Positions 33,304 through 45,274 of a DNA stretch of 64,000 nt are shown here, piece by piece (positions within the stretch are counted from its first letter, which is position 1; the number at the start of each line of letters is the position of its first letter). The stretch covers positions 166,157-230,156 of the forward strand of contig ML213534.1 of NCBI GenBank assembly GCA_004369045.1, read 5' to 3'. The notes under the pieces are model-generated. The model did not search any database. It saw only the letters and a program-made list of their open reading frames with translations, and was not told the origin of the DNA. Made by a program: the position numbers and the translations under genes. The DNA comes from Heliocybe sulcata (lineage: Eukaryota > Basidiomycota > Agaricomycetes > Gloeophyllales > Gloeophyllaceae).

Positions 33304-34970
33304 CCCGCCCGTCTGTGCTTCGTACACGTTTCTGCTGGCCGCGAGCCGCCTAGATGATTATGATACCACTGCGGATGCTAATATATGATGTACTGTAGGT
33401 ATAGGACGTGCACGAGCTCATGTATTTGTACGCTCTTTTCTTTCTCGAGATCTGGTTTTGTGTGGATATCAACTCTGATATCGGACGTCTCTGCTTCCGA
33501 CGTCCGCCTGCGAAGGCCGTTGTGCGTCGTTGCTGAGGCTGCTTAGTGCACCGCTGTTGCTGCGTCTAGCTCCATCAGCAAGTCGTCCTGTTGAAGAGCT
33601 CAGCTTTCTGAAGACCATATGTGGCTTTGTACAGTGCATGAGCGGTCACATGTTATTACCTTACATAGCTGTCGAGCCGCTTATACGCTCAGCGAGGAAC
33701 AGAATGCGTAGTTGCAGGGTGATTTTCCGAATTAGCACTGAGTACGCGCTGAAATAGTGGAATGCGCTACATGTCGCATCAGTTTGCCATAGCAGTCATG
33801 TTATCTAGGGTACGATTCTGTGGCGATTATATGCTGTAATATAGACTGGGCTTATCGGATAATTCTGAGGAAAGGACCACTCAGTTTGCATATACCCACC
33901 TCAGACTTGTATATTAAGAGTCGCGGAGTCTTTCCTGATGTGCATAGAATTTCAGAACTGCCCTTTGCTGACTGCTACGTACGCTGGCATGTATGTAGCA
34001 CCGTCCCTTCGACTATTAAGGTATTCATTTGCGACATGCTTTCGAGGGCTGTGATTGGCTCATCAGACACTCTTACGTTGTGGCGTTCCTGTGACGGTCT
34101 TACATCGCCGGCGGCAACACGTATGTGGCGCTTCGTCCCATAGTACCCCATTCGAATGGAATTCTTGCAAGACCTTCTGAAGTTTCATTGAGTTCAGTTG
34201 GGAATTTTAGTCTCGAAACGAAGCTTTTATGAAGCTCAGGAGGGGCAAAATTCGTCACGAGGGTGTGCTCGTGTGACTTTGTCGGCAACGGTGGCGCCGG
34301 GATGCCGTGCCTTGGCGGGCGTCTACGGCACAGCTCGGACGCTAAAGCTGTGGGCGTTTGTTTGAGTTGGACTTAGCTTGATCTGACATGGAGACTTGGA
34401 GGTATGACAGCAGGCGCTTGCAGCTCAAATTCAGTCTTACCGTGAGCACTCAGCGACGTCCCGTATACTCGAAACTGGGATGCTTTCTACGGAGTGGCAT
34501 GATGCGACACAACTGGGTCACTAAGCGACGGTCGGGAGGTGTTGATCCGGCATTCGCATCCGGCGCGTGATCATGAAGATTCACTCCGAGTCTCACAAAC
34601 TTCTGGGTAAGAGGACGGTCGACGGCGCAGAAGATAGAATTTCGAGTGCCTAGTGAAGCCATATAGTGATTTGCATTTGAATATGTTAAATGAGGCTGTG
34701 ATGCGGGGCAGGGCGAGTGCGGGGAAAGCAACGGAGGCAGAAGGGCGCACGTGGCGGAGATGCTTCGCGTCACTGCCGAGGAGGAAGAGCAGATGTCTGC
34801 GTTTTCGCGCACCGCTCTGCTTCACATACCCACCATCGCTATTTAGCAGGCCTCCCCTTAGCTGGCATAGGGCTCGACGCCGGCTCATAGCCTCTGGCTG
34901 CAGTCTCTCCTTACACCACCACACTCTTTTGCAACCGCGCCTGCGCCTCTCGATACCCAACCCGACCGTC
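33304..34970. other. Intergenic region, HOOK 3' flank and amylase promoter
   Basis: 1.7 kb. Open frames on both strands are short and unrecognisable. The last 100 bp before the amylase start are pyrimidine-rich (CTCTCC, ACACCACCACACTC), a common leader type of secreted-enzyme genes. No repeat or element was identified. Confidence 0.5.
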
Positions 34971-37280
34971 ATGGCCTTAATTCGCCTTTTCTTTCTTTTG
35001 AGCATCTTGCGAGTCGCCTTTGCCGCGACCGCTGAGCAGTGGAGGGGGCGCTCAATCTACCAGTGAGTCCGCCGGCGTCGATCCCGCCGTCGCGCACCGC
35101 TTCTTATGCGTCATAGGATCATCGTGGATCGCTTCGCGCTTCCGGACGGTGCTGATCCCACTGCCTGCGACGCCGGCAAGCAGACCTGGTGCGGCGGTAC
35201 CTGGAACACCATCAAGGACAACCTTGACTACATCCAGAGTGCTGGCTTCACAGCAAGTGGGTCGTAAAGTGCTGTTTGGCCCGCTCGCATGCTTATATTA
35301 CGTTCTAGTCTGGATTAGCCCGGTGAGCCAAAACTACGTTGGCGAGCGGACTCCCTACGGCGACCCCTACCATGGCTACTGGATTCAGGACATCTCTAAG
35401 CTAAACGATCGCTTTGGTACCGCCGATGACCTCAAGGCCCTCTCAGACGAGGTCCACCGGCGCGGCATGTGAGCATATATACTGCCCTTGCACGTAACAT
35501 CCCTAATCTGTCTGTAGGTACCTCATGGTCGACGTTGTCGTAAACAATGTCATGGCTCTGTCTAATACGACTGATTTGTCCAAGTTCTTCTTCAAGCAGC
35601 AGGTGCGCATACAGCTCCTCTGTGTTACTCATGATGTCATGTGAATAAATGCGTTGCTTAGGAACAATACCACCCGTATTGCCCCGTGGATTACAGCAAC
35701 CTCACTAGCGAGCAGAACTGCTGGCTCGGTGATACCAATGTCTACCTGCCTGATGTGAATACTCAGGACGAGACCGTCGTCAGCGAGTACACAAGCTGGG
35801 TCAAGGACTTGGTCCAGACCTACAACATCGATGGTCTTCGTATTGATGGTATGGCATTAGACTGTACTATATGAACACCCTAGCTGACGTCTCATGGTTA
35901 CAGCCGCCAAGTAATTATTTCATGCGCATATACGGCCCCCTTGAGACTAACGCCCGATTCTAGGCACGTCAACACTGACTTCTGGCCTAAATTCTGTGGT
36001 GCCGCTGGTGTCTTCTGTATTGGTGAAGTCTATGAGACAGAGGTCGAGTATGTGATCCCTTCCCTGGCCCATACCCGCCGCTCTAACTAATCAATTGTGT
36101 TTGGCACTTATAGCAACTGCTCTCCCTACCAAGGCCCGGAGGCGCTCGACTCCGTTTTGAACTACCCAATGTATGCGGCTCTCACGAACGGCTTCGCCAT
36201 CCCCGGCCAGCTCAACTTATCCGCGATCGCGGATACGATGGCCCAGTCCAAGAAGAAGTTCAAGGTACTTAGTTTAGGAACTCCAGGAAGTGACTAGCTA
36301 ACCTTAGTAAAAGGACGTCGGCCTCCTGGGCAATTTCTTGGAGAATCACGATGTATCGCGGTGGGCCAACGTGTCGGTTGACCCGCAGAGTCTCTAGTGA
36401 GTGCTTGAATAGTATGGTTTGAGGACTAGGTCTAAACGTGTCCCATTTAGCAATGCGATGACTTTCACGTTCATGTCCGATGGGTGAGTCGCAGATCATG
36501 CCTCTTTCAACTATATCAGCTTATTCGCACGCAGTATTCCTATCGTATACTATGGCCAGGAGCAGTACTTCCACGGCGCCAGTGACCCTGTAAGTGGTTT
36601 GCCTAGACAGCCTAGACCTGCTTCTAAGCTACTATCTAGTACAACCGTGAGCCTTTGTGGCCGTCGAAATACACCAACACCACGGCGTACCAGATTATAA
36701 CCACCTTGAACAAGCTCCGGAACTTCCTTGTTAACGGCACTGATGACTGGCTTCACTCAGAAGCGCAACTGCTTACGACCGCTCCGCACGGGATATCGGT
36801 CATGAAAGGAAATGTCGTTTCCATCTTGACGAACATCGGGTCTCCTGTGCGTTGCACTTTTAGCAGACTTTTTGGAGGATGGCTGATGACGGTGGTTCCC
36901 TTTCAGCCCGCTAACACTAGTGTTGCTGTTTACACACCCTGGGAGAATAACTACGCTACGACTGAGTGAGTGCGAGTTTCTATTTGTTCTGGCATCAGCC
37001 GCTGACCAGTTAATCATTAAGCGTCCTCTCTTGCCGTCAATGGGCAGTGGGAAGCAACGGTACAGTCGATGTCGAGTACACGAAGGGTGGGCAGCCTGTC
37101 GTCCTGGTTCCCAGCGACCAACTCAAAGGCTCCGGCCTTTGCGGCTACGAGGCTGCCAACAGCACAAAATCCACTGCCAGCATGGCGTCCGGGGCCACCT
37201 CGGGCCTGTCACGATTTGACGCTATGATGACGTCCGCTCTTTTGGTTCTTCTCAGTCTAGGGTCTTTCGTCTTCAACTAG
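34971..37280 (+). CDS. GPI-anchored alpha-amylase (GH13)
   Basis: Cleaves internal alpha-1,4-glucan bonds, at the cell surface. Fourteen exons (34971-35062, 35117-35256, 35309-35468, 35518-35602, 35662-35848, 35904-35910, 35964-36047, 36114-36264, 36314-36396, 36451-36483, 36535-36589, 36640-36846, 36907-36965, 37022-37280); 533 residues. Signal peptide 1-18. GH13 regions are intact: DVVVNNV (region I), GLRIDAAKH with nucleophile Asp221, GEVYE with acid/base Glu245, and FLENHDVSR with Asp315. Exon 6 is a 7-nt micro-exon right after the nucleophile codon. The C-terminus has a Ser/Thr/Ala linker and a hydrophobic tail (SALLVLLSLGSFVFN), the pattern of a GPI-anchor signal, as in fungal amylases linked to cell-wall alpha-glucan formation. 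A starch- or glycogen-degrading role is the alternative. Confidence 0.95.
35904..35910 (+). other. 7-nt micro-exon of the alpha-amylase gene
   Basis: CCGCCAA, preceded by TTACAG and followed by GTAATT. It completes the codons between GAT-G and AA-G so that the catalytic segment reads RIDAAKH. Skipping it would shift the frame just after the nucleophile. Confidence 0.85.
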
Positions 37281-37732
37281 TTTCGGGTTCAATTTCCTTC
37301 TTGCCGGTGTTTGATTAGCCCCCCACCTACCACACTCCTCTTCGGATTTCTGTTTCATTGGCATGGTCGTAATCTTTATCATTCGTGTAGGGAGTAGCAG
37401 TACCGGCATCATTTGTTCAAGGGCATCGTCCATGTACCACTTAATCGCAATATTGTGCCAAGGAGACCTGTACCACAGACGCGTACGTGAAACAGCAGCC
37501 ACTGGTTCCAGAAGTGAAGCAGGAGGACCTTGTTTGGGATGAGTGTGACGATTTGAGGCGGAGCCCGAAACTGCGTTCGCACACGACAGGGCCGCCACTC
37601 GTCCTCGCCGTGCAGCCGTGGTCTCTACTGTCTGTATACCTCTTCCGTCGCTTCCAACAAAAGTATTTCAAAACGGCTTCCGGTGCTGGTGGCGTCCCTC
37701 GCCGCACGGAGGCTGCGACACGGTCTCCTGCA
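37281..37732. other. Intergenic region, amylase to NOT1
   Basis: 450 bp with the amylase 3' UTR and the NOT1 5' region. The NOT1 frame stays open upstream to 37487, but the first well-placed ATG is at 37733. Nothing else seen. Confidence 0.5.
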
Positions 37733-40700
37733 ATGGACTCCCCATCGTCGAACAGCAATATACACACTATAGTCAAGGCACAGATCGTGTTCCTCCTCTC
37801 GACCTTGACCGAGGACAATTTTGAGCGGAATCAGATTGAGATTCGGTCGGTGAGTGTTGCGTTGGAGTTTGGGCTGATGGGGTGGGCTGCGGGTGGTGTT
37901 GGAACGAGAATACTGATGAGAACGCGTACGCGTCTGGTTTGCACAGCTGTCCGAGCAACATGGCACGGATACCTACCTCCACTTCATCCGGCGCCTCATC
38001 GTGCACTCGCAAGCGCGCCTGTCAGCGAATGCCCCGCCGTCCGCGTTTGATACCTCCACTGCGCTCACCTTCCGCCTCTTGATCCAGGAGACGCAGCGCC
38101 TCGCGCGCGACCCCAACCTCGCGGACCGTTTCCGTGACGGCATTGACAAGGGCGAGGGTGATGTCTTCAGGAACTTTGACCTCATCCGGTTCGTGGACCG
38201 TGTCGGGCTGCGTCCGCTGGAGCGCCTCGTGCTGGCCGCACCTATTGTTGCGGGCCCGACGCGCAGGGAGCTCGCAAGCCAGGCGCAGGCGATCATACGC
38301 ATGGACTTTGACAGCGCAGCCCTTGCGTTGTGCCAGCACCCCTCGTTCGACCACGCCGACTTGTCCCCGCCGCAGCTCGGCAAACTCATGCAGAACTTGC
38401 TGCAGGATCCGCCGGATGATTCTCCCGCGCTTGATGCGACGCAGCGGCAGGCGTTGATTCTGGCTGCGCAGACCAAGTATGGCTCGGAGATTGTGTCGCC
38501 CATACTTCACCGGATCCTGCCAAATCTAACGTACGTGGCGATCTTGCATGTGCTGTTTGCGGTGTATAAATGAGTCTTGCAGCTTACCGCCTGGCACGAC
38601 GGTTGTGCAAGCACTTCAACAGCTCGGCCCAGATATCACGGAGGACCCCGAGCTTGTGCTGGCCATATTCCTAAGGTTCGGTCTGTCAAAGGCCAATCCT
38701 CCCACAGAAGCGCAAGTCATCGAAGTTGTCGCCACATTCGCGAGGTTGGCTACGGAGGGTGCTCTTACGTGCGATGTCTCCTCTGTGATTAGAGCTATCA
38801 ATAGCTTCGTGAGTCGTTTCCGCTCGATCATCGTCGGTCTTATCTGACTCTGTATAGAACCTCGATCTGGACTGGCCTGCAGTCATTAAATCCTTTGATC
38901 GGCCGGAGAGAGCAGTGGACACAGCCACACTTAAGCTCCTGATCACCATTCTGCTGAGCGCTCCGCGACACCTGGAACCGCATGCTGTGGCTGGCTTCTG
39001 GAGTACCTGGGAGAACCCGATGTACCAACTGCGTCTTTTGGACGCTCTGCTGTCTTTGCCCGGGGACACGTTCAATTTTGTCTCCTTGCCTGGTCGGAGG
39101 ATCGTCACTGTGGACGATGTGGCGAACGCTAGCCCTACGATCAAATCTCTGGCTGCCAATGTTCAAGGCCAGACGTGGAATTCCTTGGATCTCTTCGAAG
39201 TCTTAGTTGCCCATGCTGGTTCTGAATCTGCAGAGATCCGAAACTATGTTCGAGAGATGCTGGATAAGGCGGTCAAAATCAGTGCTGAGCTTGTACATAT
39301 GGGTTTGTTGCAAGTACCTGTAAGTCTATACACAGATTTGGCGGGAAAAGTGCTGAACGATAGGTTCAGCAAGCAGCTTGGAACGAGATACGACTGGAAT
39401 ACACCCGAAAACTTCTGGCGATGTTTCTTGCAGGTCACCCGAACCATCAGCTTGTCTTCATGCGCATCTGGCAGATCGATCCGCCATACCTCACTAACGC
39501 CTTCCGCGACTTCTACAACGAGAGTCCTCTAAATATTACTAGAATACTGGACGTCGCGCAAGATCTCAAAGTAAGTCTGGACTCATCCAGATCGTCCTAC
39601 GCATACTGAATCGCCGTGGCCGCCCAGATATTAGACTCTCTTCTTGAAGTCCGACCTTTCACTTTCGCACTGGATGTGGCTGCACTCGCGTCGCGCAGAG
39701 AGTACTTGAATCTTGACAAGTGGCTTGCAGACAATGTCAATAACCATGGTGCTGAGTTCTTGCACTCCGTCATCGAGTTCTTGGATATCAAGATGGAGAG
39801 CGAAAAGGCCACCAGGGTTACTGACCCTGCTGTCGATCATCGCACGATGCCACTCAACCCTCAGACCATCGCTGTCTTCCTACGAGTCCTACGGAACAGG
39901 TGAGGATAATGACGGTCCTTAATGAGTGTAGCTAATTGTGGCATCACAGCTCTGGTATCATGCATGAGAGCGACGTCGACTATTGCCTTGAAGTCCGCAA
40001 TGCATGCCTGCAGATCCATCCGCGATTGATGGTGCTGACACCTGGGTCGGACACGGAGCCAGGCTTCACTGTGGTTGCCTATCCTCCTGAGATCGAGGCC
40101 GAGGTGGATGCGATCTACAAGCAGATGTACGACGAGCAGATTACGATCGACGAGGTGATTGCTATGCTGCAGAGGAACAAGACTTCTTCGAACCCGCGGG
40201 ACCACGAGATCTTCTCTTGCATGCTGCACTTCCTCTTCGACGAGTACAAGTTCTTCCAGGCGTTCTATCCGCCTCGCGAACTGGCCATGACAGGGTATCT
40301 GTTCGGCTCCATCATTCAGTATGAGTTGGTTGACTACATCCCTCTTGGTATCGCCATTCGCTATGTCCTCGATGCCTTGAACTGCACTCCGGACACCAAC
40401 TTGTTCAAGTTCGGTATTCAAGCGCTGGGACGATTCCAGTCCAGACTATCTGAGTGGCAGCCCTTATGTCAAGCTCTCTTGAAAATACCTCATCTCCTGG
40501 AAGCGCAGCCAGACTTAGCAGCTGTCCTGCAGCACGCCATCGCCAACGCTCCTGAAGGAGTGCCCCCTGGCCCGGAATTCCGGATGCTGCCGCCATCAGA
40601 GCCTGCACCTGTCTTCACCGCAATTCAGCCCGACAGGGTCGATGGTGAAGTCGTGGAACCAACCGAGGAGGTATCGGACAAGATCCTCTTCATTGTCAAC

Positions 40701-43700
40701 AATCTTGCGCCCAATAACTTCGACTCAAAGATTGCAGAGATGAAGGAGTACTTCAAGGACGAATACGCTCGGTGGTTTGCTAACTACCTCGTTGACCAAC
40801 GTATCAGCACTGAGCCGAACAACCATCCGCTGTACTTGCGCGTCCTTGATGCTCTGGACGGGCCCACGCTTCCCAGGTTCATCCTGCATGAGACCTTCGT
40901 GAAGTCAGCATCGCTGTTGAACTCGGAGAAGACTGCTCAATCCAGCTCGGAGAGAGCCATCCTGAAGAACGTGGGCGTGTGGCTTGGTACTATCACCTTG
41001 GCACGAGACAAGCCCATCAAGCACAAGAACCTTTCCTTCAAAGACCTGCTGATCGAAGGCTATGATAACAATCGTCTCATTGTCGTGATTCCCTTCGTCT
41101 GCAGAACCCTCGAACCCGCTGCCAAGTCGACAGTGTTCAAACCACCGAACCCGTGGATGATGGCTATCATAAGTCTCTTGGCAGAGTTGTACCACTTTGC
41201 CGAGCTGAAGCTGAATCTCAAGTTCGAGATCGAGATGCTCTGCAAAGCACTTGACATTGATTTGGATGTCATCGAAGCCACGAGCGTCCTGAGGAATAGG
41301 CCCTTGTCCGACACCTTGGCGGGTCCACCACTGCCTGATTATGTCCCAGATATCGATGCGTTGCCTATTGGCGGATACGATCCAACTTCTCATATGCCCG
41401 AGGCCCAAGTGCTTGGTCTCGGACCCACCAGCCCGTCAGACGCACAGCGTGCAGTCGGAGCGCATATAGAGTCAATCCTGTCTAGCTTGGCGCAGCACGT
41501 TGTCATCAACTCTCAGCTGGGTTCGCTTGGGTCCAATCAGCTCTTCAAGCGCTCTGTGCAACTTGCTGTGGACCGTTCCGTCCGAGAGGTAAGCATGTCT
41601 CGCTCTCTCCCTCGAACTATCTCAATTTTTTTGTCCCGCAGATCATCCTGCCGGTCGTTGAAAGGTCAGTGACCATAGCCGGCATATCGACGAGAGAGCT
41701 GGTAGCCAAGGACTTTGTCACCGAGGCTAACGAGGAGAAGCTCCGCAAAGCTGGGCATCTGATGGCGCAGAGACTTGCCGGGAGTTTGGCTCTTGTGACC
41801 TGCAAGGAGCCATTGAAGAGCAACTTGGCGACGCATATGCGCCAGTACCTCCTCGAACAAGGCTTCACTGAGGTAATCCCCGCAGTTATTACGTGCTGAT
41901 GAAGTGAACTGATGCGCTCATAGCAGATAGTCACGGAGAACGTCATCTTACTCTTAGTTCAGGACAATTTGGACGTTGCATGCGCTGCTATTGAGAAGGC
42001 TGCCATGGACCGGGCTGTAATCGATGTGGACGAAGGGTTCGCGACGGCATATGAATTGCGCCGTCGACACCGCGAGGTTAGTCTCTGCTTCTGCATAACG
42101 TCTCGATCACCTGCTTAATCCTGCCGACTTGTAGCAACGCGGTGCCCACCACTTCTGGGACCATACCTCTGGCGCATCCAACTTTACGTCCCAACTTCCC
42201 GATCCTCTTCGTATTCGCCAGGCCGGAGTTCAATCCACCCAGCTTTTGGTCTATGAGGATTTCGGTAAGGATAATGTGTCGTTCCCTTACGACCCATATT
42301 CAGCTCGGACAGCCGCGGATGCCAAACGTCGACTTGTCACGGCCAGTCGCCCCAGTTCTGCGGTATCCTATTCTCGGACGGACCTTTCGAGTATGGCATA
42401 TCCTCCCACCCCGGTGCAGGACTCCTTGGCTGCCGCGCAGAGGATTGTCACACATCAAGACGCAATGCAGCGCTTTGCCGTGGGTTAATCTGCTGCGATC
42501 ATATTGTAGCATGGCTGACTCTCATTTTAGTTGCTCGTCCAGGACCTGGAGGGAATTCTCACGCAGATACCGGTGCAATCCTTGGCCTCATTACCTCCCA
42601 ATCATGAGATACGTGAAATTCTCCGCGCCATACTCTTCGTTACGAGGGAATCGGTCGATCGTGATCGAACCCCTCTCCTCGCTTCGCAAAAGATTGTGCA
42701 ACTCCTGTACAAGGCGAATTCGCAACTAGGTCGGGAAGTATACGTCACTCTCTTGGACCAGCTTTGTCGTTCCTTTGACGATGTCGCGAGAGAGGCCATC
42801 ACATGGTTGATCTACGCCAAAGACGACGTAAGATCCTTCCTATGACCTTTCTTACCATGCTCATGATATCTCTAGCGGAAGTTCGACGTGCCGGTCACGG
42901 CCACCTTGTTGCGCAGCGGTCTGGTCAGCATAACGTCTCAAGATGAACAGCTAGCCAAAGCCTTGCACAACGATGGGAGACCTGCCGTTCTGGAGTTTGC
43001 CGCTGGTCTAATACGTGAATGCCTGTCCAGCGACCCTCCGGTTGGTTCTCAGTCCACCTGGTTGTTAACAATAGACGCGATGGACCAACTATCACGATCC
43101 GGTAAAGCAAGTGCAGAGTACGTGTCTTTCCAGGTTCTTTGTGTCGCCCTGCTAACAGGCCGACAGAATGAACGCCTTGTTGGACGACTTGCGTGGTGTA
43201 CGTCGAGGCCCTGCGCTATCTGGGCCCGATGGTCTTAGTTTACTCGAGGGTCCCGCAAAGACGGAAACAGACCAGCTGCGCGAGAAGCTCTATGGCTCGT
43301 TCCAACAATGGGTCTCTATTTATCAACGGTCGCCATCTCCAGAGAAGGCGTTTGTTCCCTTCATCACACAGCTCACGAAGCAGGGCATCTTGAAGGTCGA
43401 AGATGTTTCTTCGTTCTTCTTCCGCGTATGTGCCGAGGCTAGTGTCAGCTTCTATCTCAAATGTGGCTCAACGGGCGAGTTCGCCAACGCTTTCCACGGC
43501 CTGGATGCTATGGCCCGGCTTATAGTATACATAATCAAGTATCACGGTGATGCTTCGGGGATGAACAACGACCAAGCCAAGGTGCACTACCTCACTAAGA
43601 TCCTGTCCATCTTCGTGCTAGTCCTAGCCAATATGCACGAAGAGCAGGGCCAAAGTTTCCATCAGAAACCCTTCTTCCGTTTCTTCTCCAGCCTTATCAA

Positions 43701-45002
43701 TGACCTTCATGCTATTGAGGCACAGCTGGGTACTGCTTACTTCCAGCTCCTGATTGCCATAAGGTACCGATTTCTGTCCACGGTCATATATCATACTCAT
43801 TGTTATTCTCGCTTCTTCAGTGACACCTTCAGTTCTTTGCAACCCACATATTTCCCTGGCTTTGCGTTCGCGTGGATGTCCCTCATATCCCACCGCCTCT
43901 TCATGCCGAAATTGTTGTCTCACGAGAACCGAGAGGTATGATTGCAGCGTGACTCTCTGCTTAACCTACTGATGTTGCGTGTAGGGGTGGTCGGCTTTCC
44001 ATAAGCTATTGCTGTCCCTCTTCAAGTTCCTGACACCTTTCCTGAAAACCGCGGATTTCAATATGCCATCTAGAGACTTGTATAGAGGAACACTGCGGCT
44101 TCTCCTGGTCCTCCTGCACGACTTCCCTGAATTCCTCAGTGAATACTACTTCACTCTTTGCGATGCCATACCTCCCCGATGCATTCAGCTGCGAAACATC
44201 ATCCTCAGCGCGTTCCCTGCTTCTCTGGTGCTGCCAGATCCCCAGTTGCGAGATGTCAAGAACAGTCTCCCTGAAATGCGAACTATTCCTCCCATCTTGT
44301 CGGACTTCGCGGCGGGCTTGAAGAACGGTGACCTTCGTGATCTTCTTGATCAGCATCTCCTCGGCCGTGGCACGCCATCCACCCTTCCGTCCCTGAAGGA
44401 ACGGCTCCGCCTTCCCAGTGTTCCGGAGGGTCTTCCTGATGCGTATAACCTATCGTTGGTGAATTCCGTTGTAATGTACATCGGAGTATCTTCGGTGGCG
44501 CAAAGCAAAGCAAAAAATGGGTCTTCTCTGTTCTTGCCCAATGAGCCTGGCGTTGTCCTTCTTCGATACTTGGTTGAAAACCTTGACGTCGAAGGTCTGT
44601 AATCTTTCATGTGTGTCGCATCGGTATCTGACGTACTTTTCAGGTCAACACCATATACTGGGCTCCGTCGTTCTGCATCTTCGCTACCCCAACGCTCATA
44701 CGCACTGGTTCAGTCAGCTTCTGCTGCATCTCTTTGCTGAGATCAAGGAATCCCGCTTCAAAGAGATTGTAACCAAAGTCCTTCTTGAACGGTTTATCGT
44801 ACACAGGCCGCACCCATGGGGGGCGCTTGCCACCTTCATCGAGTTGCTCAGTAACCCAAAGTATGCGTTCTGGAACGAGGAGTTCGTCCGTGTCACACCC
44901 GAAGTGACACTCCTTCTGGAAAGTGTAAGGTCGCCTCTCCACACATTGCTCACCCGACCACTGACAATACATTTATAGGTCTCAAGGTCGTTAGCTCTCT
45001 AG
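37733..45002 (+). CDS. NOT1: CCR4-NOT complex scaffold subunit NOT1
   Basis: Giant scaffold on which the CCR4-NOT deadenylase assembles to shorten poly(A) tails. Seventeen exons: 37733-37849, 37947-38530, 38583-38808, 38858-39319, 39370-39570, 39628-39899, 39950-41588, 41642-41872, 41927-42076, 42135-42479, 42531-42827, 42876-43117, 43167-43763, 43821-43935, 43985-44594, 44644-44924, 44979-45002; 2130 residues, as expected for the family. The N-terminal HEAT region is readable from LSEQHGTDTYLHFIRRLIVH. The MIF4G-like CAF1-binding domain spans about KILFIVNNLAPNNFDSKIAE to EMLCKALDIDL. The CAF40-binding helices follow at RSVTIAGISTRELVAKDF. The C-terminal NOT module ends with RYPNAHTHWFSQLLLHLFAE and RPHPWGALATFIELLSNPKY, the family signature. 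Intact throughout. Confidence 0.96.
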
Positions 45003-45274
45003 AATTCGTGATCGCTGTTATCCTCTGCTATCTGTGTTCTATATCTCTCTGCCTCTTTGCTTTGGGTTTTTATTGCACCGCACATCACTGTATTGTATCA
45101 TCCCATTTCACGACACGAGGTTCAAAGGCTGGACTTTGATTACGACTACTGTTTATAACCCACAAGCGTACTTTATATCCATTTGTATCACAAGGCAATA
45201 CATCACCATCCAGTAATTATTCTTAATCCAGCCAAGACATACCCTCATTCCATTTCCAATGCTGATCCCATAAG

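Noticed and set aside
37973-38510. Two long minus-strand frames across NOT1 exon 2
   Set aside because: GC-rich antisense shadows of a conserved NOT1 exon.
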